A stretch of 64,000 nt of DNA from Saccharum officinarum (Eukaryota > Streptophyta > Magnoliopsida > Poales > Poaceae), in the NCBI GenBank assembly GCA_020631735.1, contig CM036223.1, forward strand, positions 54,426,456 through 54,490,455, read 5' to 3'. Both the position numbers and the translations under genes were made by a program. Numbering within the stretch: position 1 is the stretch's first letter; every line of letters begins with the position of its first letter. Under the pieces are notes generated by a model. It made no database searches, had not been told where the DNA came from, and saw only the letters and a list, made by a program, of their open reading frames with translations. Of the stretch, positions 20,948-33,400 are shown in pieces.

Positions 20948-23900
20948 CTAGCCACCGGTGATGTTGAGGCTGGAGCGAAACTCGGCGAAGGTCGAGGACG
21001 GGAGGCCTTTGGTGAAGATGTCCGCGAACTGGGGAGGTCGTCGGAACATGAAGTACCCGCACCTCGCCCATGGCCACCCGGTCACGGACAAAGTGGAGGT
21101 CGATCTCACATGCTTTGTCCGCTGGTGCTGGATGGGGTTGGTGGAGAGGTAGACCGCACTGACGTTGTCGCAGTAGATCAATGTGCTGCGGGAGGGCGTT
21201 GTGTGCAACTCAGCAAGCAGCTGCCTAAGCCAGGCGCCTCCGCCACGCCGTTAGCAACGGCGCGGTACTCCGCCTCGGCGCTGGACCGAGAGACCACCGG
21301 CTGGCGCTTGGACGACCAAGACACCAGGTTGCCGCCCAGGAAGACGGCGTAGCCGGAGGTGGAGCGGCGAGTATCTGGGCACCCGGCCCAGTCAGCGTCG
21401 GTGTAAACGACGAGGTCGGTGGAGAAGGCCCGGTGGAGGAGGAGGCCGTAGTCGAGCGTGCCCCGGAGGTAGCGGAGGAGGCGCTTGAGAGCCGTGAGGT
21501 GAGGCTCCCGGGGGTCATGCATATGGAGGCAGACCTGCTGAACTGCATAGGTGATGTCCGCCGGGTGAAGGTGAGGTACTGAAGGGCCCGGCGAGACTCC
21601 TGTACGCAGTGGGATCGGCCACCGGTGGTCCCTCAGCCTCAGACAGCTTCCCCTGAGTGTCGACCGGAGTGGAGCAGGGGTTGCAGTCAGTCATCCCAGT
21701 CCGCTCCAGTATATCCCGAGTGTACTGTCGCTGGTGAAGGAGGAGCCGGTAGGACGGTGCTCAACAGTGACACCGAGGAAATGGTGGAGCTCACCCAGAT
21801 CCTTCATCGCGAACTCCTGCTGGAGAGCGGTGATGATCCGACGGAGAAGTGGCTCGCTGAAGGCGGTGAGGACAATGTCATCAACATAGAGCAGCAAGTA
21901 TGTAGTGTCGGCTTCATGGTGGTAGACGAACAGGGACGTATCAACTTGGCCTCCATGAACCCCAGGGTCAGCAAGAAAGCGGCGAACCGGTGGTTCCACG
22001 CCCGAGGTGCCTGCTTGAGGCCATAGAGGGACCTGTTGAGCCGGCAGACCATGTCAGGACGAGTGGTGTCGACGAACCCCGCCGGCTGACTGCAGTACAC
22101 GGTCTCGGTAAGAAGGCCGTGGAGGAAGGCGTTCTTGACGTCCAGCTGGTGGACGGGCCAAGACCGAGCAAGTGCCAGCGATAGCACGGTACGGACGGTC
22201 GCCGGCTTGACCACCGGGCTGAAGGTCTCATCGTAGTCGACGTCAGGACGCTGAGTGAAACCCCGGAGGACCCATCGAGCCTTGTAGCGCTCGAGAGAGC
22301 CGTCGGCCCGGCGCTTGTGGGTCCAAATCCACTTGCCGGTGACGACGTTGGAGCCTGGCGGCCGGGGCACCAACTCCCATGTCTGGTTGGCGAGTAGCGC
22401 GGCGTACTCCTCTTCCATCGCGCGGCGCCAGTGAGGGTCCAACAGGGCGTCGCGAACGGAAGAGGGTACCGGAGAGACCACCGCGTCGTCGGTCGAAGCC
22501 TCGAGGGCACGAGGCGGCAGTGTGCCAGCCGCGTGTCGTGTCACCATCGGGTGAACATGCCGCGAGTGTCGGTGAAGCAGCGGCGGGTGGTAAACCGGCG
22601 GGGCACCACGAGCCGGCGGGGACTGTGGCGGTGGTGTCGGTGTCCCCGGTGGAGAAGGGAGCGCGAGCGGCGGCGGACGCGGCCTGCGCTGGTACACCCG
22701 TACCGGCGCTGCGAACCTCGACGGAGGTGCCGGGGCATGTGCCGGGACGGGATCCGGCGTTGGCGACCGACACGACCCCCCCGGGGCAGAAGCGGGGGAC
22801 GAAGGCCCCGGGTCTGCACGAACCGGAGAGGACGGGGCCGCGCCCGAGGACGACGGGCCCGGATCCGCTGGGGAGCCGGGACAGGGTGCCAGCCCGGCGC
22901 GCGGCGAAGCAGTACCTGCAGGAGACCACGAAAGAGGTGGCTGGACCACCGGGTCAGTGGGAAACAGGGAGGGTGGGTCAGGTACCGGAGGGGTGGTAGT
23001 GCTGGAAAAGGGAAAGACGGACTCATCGAACACCACATGGCGAGAGAGGAGAACCCGTCGGGAGGTAAGGTCAAAGCACCGGTACCCCTTGTGATCCGGG
23101 GAGTACCCGAGGAAGACACAGAGCGTGGAGCGAGGGTCCAGCTTGTGGGAAGAAGTGGCAGCGGTGTTGGGGTAACACGCACACCCAAACACACGGAGGT
23201 GATCGTACCGAGGTGGGTTACCGAAGAGGGCGTGGTGAGGAGTGGGAGCGGGACAGGTCGCAGAAGGAAGGCGGTTAAGAAGGTAGGTGGAGGTGTGCAG
23301 GCCCTCAGCCCAGAAACGAGCGGGAAGAGAGGCCTGAAACAGAAGGGTACGCACGGTGTCGTTGGTGGTGCGAATCATCCGCTCAGCCTTGCCATTCTGT
23401 GAAGAGGTGTATGGACAAGACATGCGAAGCTGAACACCGTGAGAGGAAGAAATCGCGGGAGGTGGAGTTATCAAACTCGCGACCATTGTCACACTGGACA
23501 GCCTTGATGGTGAGGCCGAACTGTGTGGACACCCAAGTAAAGAAGTGGAGGAGCGTGGTAAACGTATCAGACTTCGCACGGAGAGGAAAAGTCCACGAAT
23601 AATGCGAGAAATCATCAACAACCACAAGATAGTACTTATAACCAGAAATACTCAGAATAGGAGATGTCCATAGGTCGCAATGTACAAGATCAAAAATACG
23701 GGCCGCATGGGAAGTAGAACTAGAAAAAGGAAGACGAACATGTCGGCCCAATTGGCACGCATGACACAGTTGCTCATCATGTGCTCGAGTACATGGAAGA
23801 CCGGAGCTACGACTGAGCTGTATCAGGGCATCACGTCCAGGATGGCCGAGGCGCCGGTGCCAGGTAGTAGAGGAAGTAGAAGCGACGAAGGCAGCTGACA

Positions 23901-24939
23901 AAACGGGCGGCGAAGAAGACGAAGGAGCCGCCGGGAAGCGAAGGGTGTAAAGGGGCCCGGTGCTGTCACATCGGAGCAGAGGACGCCGGGAAGCCAAATC
24001 CTTTACAGTAAGACCAGAAGAGTCAAATTCCACAGAACAAGAATTGTCAGCTTTAAAACGTCGAATAGAAAGAAGATTATGAACCATAGAAGGAGCAACA
24101 AGAACATCAGGAAGACGAAAGGAGCCATGAGCACCGGCGGTACCCACAGATGAGACTGGAATACAAGAACCATTTGCGACCATAATGGACGAAGGAAGAG
24201 AGGGAGATGGAGAGTGAATCGACGAAAGTATACCGGGGTCAGGGGTAGTGTGGTAGGTGGCCCCCGAATCAGCGATCCACTCGGGTCCGATCGGAGGTGT
24301 TAGGCCCATGGTGCTGAACGAGCGAGCCAGGGCCGCCTGATCCCAGCCGGTGACCCCCGGTGTAGTCCCGAAGGGTGGAACCCACGGCGTAGCAGGGATG
24401 GCGCCGGGTGGAGGACCAGCAGGAGGGGCTCCGGTCAGCATGGCCACTGGTGGGCGAGTGTCGGCTCCGGGGGCATGGTAGGGCCACATGGAGATGCGAC
24501 CGGACCACGGGTTCTGGAACGAAGGCCATGGTGCCCCCCCCGTGTGGTCCGGCCGGTGCCGGAGCCTGTGGGTGGCCGCCCCGGCCACCCCGCGCCCCCT
24601 CCACGTCGACGACGAGAGCCACGACCCCCCCACCTCCGCTCGGCCCGGAGGGAGGAGGGCCCAGAAGAGACGACGGTGGCGGAGCGGACGGCCGTGGTGG
24701 AGTCGGAGGACGCGGTGGAGTAGCGGCCAGAGCCGTCGAGGACCCCGGAGAAACAGCAGACCCCGGCTGGATGCCCTGTGTGAGCTCCTCCATGACAAGA
24801 TCGTCACGGACCTCCAGGAAGGTGGGGAAGGGCCGCTGACGGGTGATCCACGTCCGGAGGTGGGCATACCGGTCGCTGAGCCCGCGAAGGACGTTGAGGA
24901 CCAAGATACGATCCTCCACGGGCCAGCCGAGGTCGCCAA
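20948..24939 (-). pseudogene. Copia pol (protease, integrase, reverse transcriptase, RNase H), short-LTR element
   Basis: The protease motif DSGATYHTT lies near 24255-24285, the zinc site WHRRLGHPG to CHACQLGRH near 23760-23850, and integrase acids at HCDLWTSP, QCDNGREF and, after a shift near 23400, NGKAERM. A proline-rich linker follows. Reverse transcriptase has WTHKRRADGS, LDVKNAFLHG and [11 protein letters not shown] shift near 21960-22000 precedes the LLLYVDDIVL box, near 21880-21910. RNase H (YTDADWAGCPDTRRSTSG, then SSAEAEYRAVA) and its tail (ADIFTKGLPS) sit in two more frames, ending with TAG at 20948-20950. At least four frameshifts break the polyprotein. The family reverse-transcribes and integrates element RNA. 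Confidence 0.9.
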
Positions 24940-26116
24940 GAGAGTCCGCCATGCTCTTCATCCGACGACAGAACTCGCCGACGGAGAGGTCACCCTGGAC
25001 GAAGGTGCGGAAACTCGCGTCGAGACGCAGAGCCCGGGCCTCGGCGTTGCCTAGGAACTGGCCCTCAAGGGCAAGCCACGCCCGACGCGCGTCAGGGGAG
25101 GTGCGGACGAGGTCGTGGAGGTCCAGAGAGATCGTCCCCAAGATCCAGGAGAGGACGATGCTGTCGAGACGGAGCCACGACGACGTCTGGACGGCGACTG
25201 AGGCGTCGACGAGGACGTGGTCGTCGAGGGCGTAGCGGCGAAGTGTGAGAACCACCAGATCCCGCCAGCGGGCGTAGGAGGGCGACTCCGGCGCGAGGAC
25301 GACCGGGACGGGGAGGCGAATGTTCTGGAGCCGCCCGGCCTGGTAGTGGAGCTGGGCCACGAGCGGGTCAGCCGGGTCATGAAAGAGGACGGTGGCGTGG
25401 GAGATGGGACGCCCGGGCGAGGCAGAGGAGGTGGCACCGACGTCTCGGGAGGCGGGGGGACCGAGGAGCTGCTCCGCCTCGGCGATCTGGCGAGCCAGAG
25501 CGTCGGCCGCGTCGCGCTCGCGCTCCCACACGGGAGCCGCCGCGCGCACACGAGCCTGGCCTTCCGCGGCAGCAGCACGGGCAGCCACGAGGGCGGCGGC
25601 GAGAGTGGAGTCCGGCCCCGGGGCGCGCAGACGATGAGGACCACCGAGACCGAGAAGGTCAACAGCAGGAGCAGTGGCCCCGGCCCCGGCAGCAGCGGGG
25701 TTCCCAGGGTCGACAACCCCTGGCTGGACCACCCCCGCCGGCGCGACGGCCTCGGTGCCGTCCCCCACCGTGCCCAGATCGGAAGAGGTGGCCAGGGCAC
25801 GGGCAGATGCGGTGCCTGCAGTGGGGTGGCCGGCTGTGGGGTGGCCGGCTGTGTGGTGGCCGGCGGCCAGAGGAAGACCGGCGGGTAGAGGGTGGCCGGC
25901 GGCCAGGGGATGGCCGGCGGGGAGAAGGTGGCCGGTGGGTTGGGGCTAGGTAGCGGCCAGAGGAGGATCGGCGCCTGCCCGTGGCGGCTGGGAGGTGGCA
26001 GCGGCGCCTGGAGAGGAGGCAGCGGAGGCGCCGGCCAGAACCTGGGCCCAGGATGGAGAGGAATGAGAGGGGAAAAAGGAATAGAGGGAAGGGGGAGGGG
26101 GAGGACCGCCGGCCAT
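24490..26116 (-). pseudogene. Copia gag of the short-LTR element
   Basis: ATG at 26116 on the minus strand starts a low-complexity segment of Ala-Gly-His-Pro repeats (AGHPLAAGH). An in-frame TAG at 25948-25946 breaks it. The frame then continues through the gag domain (VVLTLRRYALDDHVLVD, LDSIVLSWILGTIS, GDLSVGEFCRRMKSMADSL, PTFLEVRDDLVMEEL). A Gly-rich stretch with no recognisable zinc knuckle follows, and near 24490 the sense shifts to the pol frame. The antisense strand over this GC-rich stretch is also open but is not coding. Confidence 0.8.
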
Positions 26117-26195
26117 GGTGGCTGGGCCGGCGGCGGCGCCACCAGGGGAGGGGCGGCGGCTGGGAGGCAGGGGAAAGGAGAAGACCTAACCCTAG

Positions 26196-26208
26196 GCTGC
26201 TGATACCA
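26196..26208 (-). promoter_or_regulatory. Primer-binding site of the short-LTR copia
   Basis: Minus strand TGGTATCAGCAGC directly follows the 5' LTR and matches the initiator-Met type site of plant copia elements. Confidence 0.85.
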
Positions 26209-26322
26209 TGTTAGAGGAAATGATTTTCCATAACTTGGCTAACCCTAGAAGGGTAGCTATATAGTTCCCATACATGGGCCACATGGGCCTTAGCCTCATG
26301 GGCCTAAACATATACTCCAACA
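26209..26322 (-). repeat. 5' LTR of the short-LTR copia (114 bp)
   Basis: Near-identical to 20753-20865. On the minus strand it holds CTATATAG, a likely TATA box, close to the middle. An LTR this short must pack promoter and polyadenylation signals into about 110 bp. Confidence 0.9.
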
Positions 26323-26396
26323 ATCATTTTAGCAGTTATGTGATGAGTCATTTTAATCAACTATATCAATGTTTTACCTGTTGTTTTGAATGACAG

Positions 26397-29300
26397 GTTA
26401 CTGCTAATTCTGTTCGGTTAGTCAGTTGTACCTCCCGGGAGCTAGTGGATCAATGGAATGCACCAGCAGGATTCTCAGTCAATGTTGCTTCAGCTAATGC
26501 CAGTCAGGTGCTTTTCCTTTTGGACTGCCTCCTGTCTTTCTTTAGAAATTTTGGTTGGGGGCAATCCCACGTTTCAATGAGACAACCAATTACTCCTTTT
26601 TTGAAACCTAAAACTTTCCTGTCATTTTAGTAATATTCCCCTGTTATATTTCCCTAGTAGGTAATTACCAAATATGATCTGATCATTAGATGTGTAGTAA
26701 TACAAACTTTGGGGGATGTAGTACCCTTTTGCCTTGTTGTCGATGCACATGTTGACGTGCATCCAGGTCTTCTTTTATCCAACATAAACCCAGGAGAGGA
26801 GTTAAGGGGCGGGTGTCATAAACAAGAAACATAGTGAGGTTATCAAAAGACTTTTTTTTGTACATGCAATCATAATCTAAGGGTACCTGTGCATTTTGAG
26901 TAGGCTGGCAGCCAAATGGAGCATTGTAACTTTGTGTAGTTATTATAATCCAGAATTACAGTGTCACCTTTACCTATTGCTGTGATTTTGTGCAGACTTT
27001 TTTTATCATCAGCAACCATTAGTCCAGACATATTTTTCTTGAATGTTCTAAGTACAAATGGATTTGAATGATTGGATGCCAATGCTATTTATTTTCTCAT
27101 ACTATTTTTTAATTTCACATGTGTTGCAGGTTCTGTTGGCAACTGGTGGTGGCCATCTTGTTTACCTGGAAATTAGGGATGCTAAACTTGTTGAAGTGAA
27201 GCATGCGCAGCTAGAACATGAGATTTCTTGTCTTGATTTGAACCCAATTGGGGAGAATCCACAGTATAGTTCCCTAGCTGCTGTTGGGATGTGGACAGAT
27301 ATAAGTGTTAGAATATTTTCACTTCCAGATCTTGAATTAATAAGGAAGGAAAATTTGGGTGGAGAAATTGTTCCTCGGTCTGTTCTGCTGTGCACCTTGG
27401 AGGGGGTATGCTCTTGAAAAAGCTTTTCTAAGCTCATCAAAAACAAGAATGGCTACTTCAAGTAACATATACATGTTCTTTTTTTTTTCTTTTTCAGGTT
27501 TCATATTTGCTTTGTGCTCTTGGGGATGGTAACCTGTTCAGTTTTCTGCTGAATGCAAGTACAGGTGAACTGACTGATAGAAAGAAGGTTACCCTCGGGA
27601 CCCAACCCATCAGCCTTCGTACCTTCTCATCAAAGGGTACCACCCACGTGTTTGCTTCGTCAGATAGGCCAACTGTCATCTATAGCAGCAATAAGAAGCT
27701 TCTCTATAGCAATGTCAATTTGAAAGAGGTTAATCATATGTGCCCTTTCAATACAGCTGCTTTTCCAGACAGGTTTGTTCCCTCTCTAGATTTTGTGCAA
27801 TGGAATTACTTAATCTTTGAGTCAAGTACCTCCTGTATGTACTTGGGAATTGGGATCGTCTATCAATTTGGCCGAAATGTTTTCACAAGCCATTTTGCGT
27901 AACCATCTTATCTTTGTGCAGTGCATGTATTGTGTTGGTAGACCTTATTTCTTGACTCTGTGAAGCAGCCTCCTTTTAATTCTTATGTACTTATAAATCT
28001 TATCATTAACAGTCAAATTAGGGAAAGGAAATGTTTTATAGCCTGCTGTTTATGTCTTTTGATTTAATTGTTTGATTTTTTTGATTGTTGCTACTTGCAT
28101 TCTACTAGATGCCCTGAGCTTGTACTTCATTTGTGTCACTGGTCCAGTCTTTGTGGAGTTATGGTTTGAAAATGGTACCACTGTCTTAAGTTTGCTCTAG
28201 TTCACCCCTTGTTTTTCCAATGTCACAGTCTTGCAATTGCTAAAGAGGGTGAGCTTTCAATTGGAACTATCGATGATATCCAGAAGCTTCATATCCGCAC
28301 AATCCCCCTTAATGAACAAGCACGTCGCATTTGCCACCAGGAGCAATCAAGGACACTAGCATTTTGCAGTTTCAAGTGCAACCAGAGTGTGGAGGAAAGC
28401 GAGACTCATTTAATACGTCTGATAGATCATCAGACTTTTGAGTCCCTGTGTGTATATCCTCTAGATCAATATGAATATGGCTGCTCCATCATTAGCTGTT
28501 CGTTTGCGGATGATAATAATGTTTATTACTGTGTGGGAACTGCATATGTTATACCTGAAGAAAATGAACCAACAAAGGTAATATATCTGAAAGCATTATG
28601 TTCTACTAATACTAGTTAACTCCCTTTTAATACTTGTTCAATCTACTGCTGCTTGTAGTTTATTTCTCTGTGAACCTTGTCTATTTCTCGTGCACAAAAT
28701 GCTTATGAATCGGCGCATCTTGTAGGGCCGGATCCTTGTATTTGCAGTTGAAGATGGAAGCTTGCAATTAATTGTGGAGAAAGAAACCAAAGGAGCAGTT
28801 TATTCGCTGAATGCATTTAATGGGAAATTATTAGCTGCTATCAACCAGAAGATTCAATTATATAAGTGGATGTCACGCGAGGATGGTTCACATGAGCTGC
28901 AATCTGAGTGTGGCCACCATGGGCACATACTTGCCTTGTATACTCAAACACGTGGTGACTTCATTGTGGTTGGCGATCTGATGAAATCAATATCCTTGCT
29001 GGTGTATAAGGTGGGTCTTTTAACTGTTTGCTGGACTCACATTGCATTATCTGTATTTTTTTTGTGTGTCAGTTTTTTTTTTTGTTGGGCTGATTGCTAA
29101 TGTTTTTACTTTTGGGCAGCATGAGGAAAGCACGATTGAAGAGCGTGCTAGGGATTACAATGCAAACTGGATGACTGCAGTTGAGATGCTTGATGATGAA
29201 GTCTATGTTGGGGCGGAGAATGGCTATAACCTATTCACCGTGCGCAAGAACAGCGATGCAGCCACAGATGATGAAAGGGCCAGGCTTGAGGTTGTCGGGG

Positions 29301-29701
29301 AGTACCATCTTGGGGAGTTTGTGAACAGATTCCGCCATGGTTCACTCGTGATGCGTCTTCCAGACTCAGAGATAGGGCAGATTCCTACGGTCATCTTTGG
29401 CACAATAAACGGGGTAATTGGCATTATTGCCTCCCTCCCGCATGACCAATACGTGTTCCTGGAGAAGCTCCAGTCGACTCTTGTGAAGTACATAAAGGGC
29501 GTCGGAAACCTGAGCCATGAGCAGTGGCGGTCGTTCCATAACGACAAGAAGACAGCGGAGGCGCGGAACTTCCTTGACGGTGACCTGATCGAGTCGTTCC
29601 TTGACCTTAGCCGGAGCAAGATGGAGGAGGTGTCCAAGGCGATGGGCGTCCCCGTGGAGGAGCTGTCCAAGAGGGTGGAAGAGCTGACGAGGCTTCACTA
29701 G
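26397..29701 (+). CDS. DDB1: DDB1, 5'-truncated: C-terminal 625 residues in six exons
   Basis: Exons 26397-26507, 27130-27405, 27498-27772, 28229-28577, 28726-29010 and 29120-29701 all join in frame with GT/AG borders and end in TAG. The protein starts at [16 protein letters not shown] and ends [14 protein letters not shown], the characteristic DDB1 C-terminus. It covers part of beta-propeller B, propeller C and the C-terminal helices. DDB1 is the adaptor of CUL4 ubiquitin ligases, binding DCAF/WD40 receptors in the nucleus. Plant DDB1 has about 1090 residues, so roughly 465 N-terminal residues (propeller A, most contacts for the missing fold) are absent upstream. No start codon or promoter is apparent. 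The remaining exons have no frameshift, which suggests recent truncation or an assembly join and not an old pseudogene. Confidence 0.93.
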
Positions 29702-30498
29702 TAGATGGATATGTAGATGCTTTGCTTGTAAGCCTGTAACTTGTTGCATGTACATCCTATCTCTGACATCTGTAGCAGTGTTGTAGTCGCATGTAGCAGT
29801 TCCCTGAGCTGCCGCGGGTCGCACAAGCAAAGTGTTCGCCCGTACCTGTCCTGCTTTGTTGGTTGGCCCGAATACTTTTTTGAGCTGCCAGTTTGTTGAG
29901 ATTGTTTTTGTTTATTTATGATGAAGGAATGGAAAGATTAGTGTGATGGTCCTAGTTGATGAGATGGGTCGGCGCGAGTCAGGAGTAGATGGATGATTAT
30001 AGATGGAAAGATTAGTGTGATGGTCCTAGTTGAGAGCTGTCTTGTCTTCTTTCTGGTAGGAGTAAGATAGTGGTGGTGGTCCAGTCCAGGCCCAATCCAG
30101 TCAGTCAGGGCCAGCCTGGTCCATCTAGCTCCAGCAGGCAGCAGCCCAGCCCTTCGATTTGAACCTGCCGCACTGCGCTAATGCGACAGCCACAGCCACA
30201 GCCACAGCCACAAGCCGCCGACTCACCAAAACCACACCACAGCGCTGTGCTGTGCTGTGCTGTGCTCTTCCTCCCTCCCTCCCTCCCCGTCTCCTGTCTC
30301 TCTTTCTCTCCCTCCCGCACGGGCGCACGGGCACCCACGCCTCGCCATCCCGCTGTCCTGTCCGGTCCACCGCCGCAACCTCTGCCCCACTCGCCGCCGC
30401 AACCTTATGCGCCGATCGCGGGGGGCTCGACTCGCCGCCGCTTCGCCCTGTCCCGCCCCAGGCGCCCAAACCCTAGATCTGGTGCGGGATCCGCCGCC
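29702..30498 (+). other. DDB1 3' UTR and PP6R promoter/5' UTR
   Basis: A 31-bp sequence beginning ATGGAAAGATTAGTGTGATG occurs at 29929-29959 and 30003-30033. CACAGC repeats lie at 30187-30211 and TGTGC repeats at 30246-30267. The segment 30270-30320 is CT-rich. A telo-box AAACCCTA lies at about 30467-30474, just upstream of the next start codon. The compact 0.8-kb spacing means both UTRs and the promoter share this interval. Confidence 0.55.
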
Positions 30499-33400
30499 AT
30501 GTTCTGGCGCATGACCGGCCTGTCCGCGGCCTCGCCCGTGAGTGCACTCCTCTCTTGCCTCTTGTGCTGTGCCTCTCGCTCTTCCATTCTGCTGGGAACG
30601 AGGGAGGCTGAGGATCAACGCTGCTCTGCTCTAGAGCCACGCCTGCTGCGCGTAGGGTTCGCTGCTGTAACGTCGTGGCTTTGTGCTGTCGAGACAGAGA
30701 GGCACGCATTTCGTTTTTGCTCTCTGTCTTCTGCAATAGACTCCCTTACTTTTATGGCGTTAACCAAACTTGCTTTCCCAAGAAACAAAACAAAACAAAT
30801 GGCGTCAGCACCAGCAACGGTTCCGTTGGTCTCCCTTTCGGCTTCTTATTACTGTCCTCGGACTGGGTGGATGTTGGTACAGCTTCCCTGTTCAGTGACC
30901 ACCATTATGTTCCTGCTGCACGCACACGCTCTGCAGATGTTCCCCAAGGAAGGAATCAGATAAGCCTGGCTGGAGCTAGTTTGAGCGGATTCCATTGGCA
31001 ATCATTTCCTGTTCATAAATAATAAATAGGCTTTCTCTGGCTCTCTGCACACTGTTACTATCTCAGTGGGAACATATTTTCTGGTTCTTTCCCATTACTA
31101 TTTATGGGACGACTTCCTGTACCTGTGTCGGAAATTAATTTCATGTCAAGTATGCTTACTGTTTATTTATTTCTTCCTCCCTTATAAAAGAGTCATAAAT
31201 CTTTATTCTGGTCAGGTAGCACTCTTTGTGGAAAGTTTCAGTAGTACTAGTGGCCCCTGTGGTAGTTTGCTCATCAGGTTATCACTGGATGTGTTCTTTT
31301 AGTTACTCATTTTATAGTAATTGTCTAGTGGATTGAGCATGTTTATTGGTGTGTCTTATTTACTTGGTATGCTTTTTTACCATCGCAGGGCTGTTGTGAA
31401 AATTTACTAGCATACACTGGGGCATCCCCATCCCACATGCGTAACATTCCTTTTCTGTTGGTCAGGTGGATACAATTCTGGACAAGGAGAACTTTACGTT
31501 GGAAGAGCTTCTTGACGAGGATGAAATCATTCAAGAGTGCAAAGCGCTGAATACTCGACTCATAAATTTGTAAGACCATTACCTGTTTTCGAGCTACTAC
31601 AGTTTTCAGCATGTCTAAGCTATTGTCGAACATTTATCACTCTATATATGGGTCTTGCATGTATTGCTGGTTTACAGGCAAAGGAATACATTTATGGTTT
31701 ATGAATGAATAAGATATAAAAAGCCGTACTTACCATACGCATCCATCCTTTTCAGCCATAGTTATATGCATCAGAACTGCCTATGGGGTTCTATCATGCA
31801 AAGCCGAGAAACAGCTGTAATTGCAATTCATCTGCACATACAACCTTTTCATTTCATTCAAGATTGCTTTGCATTTTACTTCTATCATACGGTATGTAAT
31901 TAGCCTAGCTGCATTGTGTGCTGAATTAGTTCCTTTAGTTTCTAGGAGAACAGCTAAGCACATTCTCCTTTTCCCAATTTCGTAAGCTTGTGTAGTAGAT
32001 TCAGCTTAATGATCATTATTAAATTTGCTTCATTTTCTCATCTATTTCAGTTGTTTTATAACTGCTGTCAACTGAGCATTTTTTTTCTTTGTGGTGAAAC
32101 TAAGTGTTTATTTATGTTGAAGTCTGCCTTTTTTAGTTATATAAGTGTTCAGTCTTGAAAAATGTAGTACTTCCTCTGTCCCAAATTATAAGACATTTTG
32201 GCATTTCTAGATTCATAGCTTTTATTATGTATCTAGACAACATATATCTAGGTGCAAAATTTAGTACAAGCTATGAATCTAGAAAAGTCAAAACGTCTTA
32301 TAATTTGGAACGGAGGTAGTAGTCTTATATGTTATAGTATATATAGCGATTAGTGTGAACATACAGCGTAGCTTTCAACTGCACTCCACCTTATTGTAGG
32401 TTTGTTTCCCTGCCTAAAATGTTTGAATTTTGTATCTAGCTTGCGAGATAAGGCCCAAGTGGAGCAGTTACTTCGTTACATTGTTGAAGAAGTTCCAGAG
32501 GATTCAGAGAAGAAACAATCTTTCAAGTATGCTATGGATATTTGTTGTTCATTGCCATGCCATATGTTAAACTAGTTTGCTGATTGGCCTTGTCAAACTT
32601 CACTTGTCTGCCTCTTGCAGGTTTCCATTTATCGCTTGTGAGATTTTTACTTGTGAAATTGACATTATTTTGAGAACCTTGGTAGAGGATGTTGAGGTAA
32701 ATATACTCACTTGTTAGCACATTCTTTGGAACATTTTACCCCACAAGTTTATGAACTTCGTTCTGTCTAACAATCTCCTTCCTTCTGTTACAGTTAATGA
32801 ATTTACTTTTCTCATTTGTAAAACCTGACCATCCGCATAGCACCTTGTTAGCTGGTTATTTCAGTAAGGTACCCCCCACCTCGTCTCCTCTTATTCCTGA
32901 CCTCTTAATCATGGATAAACTCTGCAATGTACTTTTACTTCTAACTGTCACATGGGGCTTCACAATTCCCTTCTCTTGTTGCATTATGACGAATTATGGA
33001 GCTCAACCAGGTTATTTATCTTTTTAGGTGGTTATATGTTTGATGCTACGGAAGACTGCTCCTCTTATGAATTATGTTCAGGTATTGCTGATCTGTTCTG
33101 TATAACGTAGATTGTTGCTACTGTGCCTTTTTTTCAATCTGTTGCTAAGTAACCTCGAGTTTGACCTGTTCTGCCTGCTTTGAATGCACATTCGTATTCT
33201 GTTTTACCAACCAAAGATTGCTGATTGATTGTTTGCCCATGCCAGTGAACTTATTCGTGTAAGTCTTGTTGTGCTTACCTGCTTCTCCTTTGTTGTGTAT
33301 GTTGTTGCCTTGCTCTTGTAGACTGACTGGAATCCATGATATATTATGTTATTGACTTTGTATGGGTGCATAGAATATGATTTATGGTCTATTGATATTG

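Larger units (their letters stand above)
20753..26322 (-). mobile_element. Ty1/copia retrotransposon with very short LTRs, antisense in an intron
   Basis: 5570 bp, full structure on the minus strand: 5' LTR at 26209-26322, primer-binding site, gag, protease, integrase, reverse transcriptase, RNase H, purine tract, 3' LTR at 20753-20865. LTRs are only 113-114 bp and differ at a handful of positions, so the insertion is fairly young. Flanks are ATGAT (20748-20752) and ATCAT (26323-26327), a 4 of 5 match to a target duplication. Protease DSGATYHTT and the short LTRs suggest a Retrofit/Ale-type lineage, which is my inference. Several frameshifts and one gag stop make it defective. Confidence 0.9.

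Noticed and set aside
22379..23402. Long Arg-rich plus-strand ORFs over the short-LTR copia element
   Set aside because: Shadows of the GC-rich pol gene read on the minus strand, which has clear protease, integrase and reverse transcriptase motifs.
19691..29701. VPS13-DDB1 fusion gene
   Set aside because: Splicing 19787 to 26397 changes phase and gives a stop after three codons, so a productive fusion is not supported.
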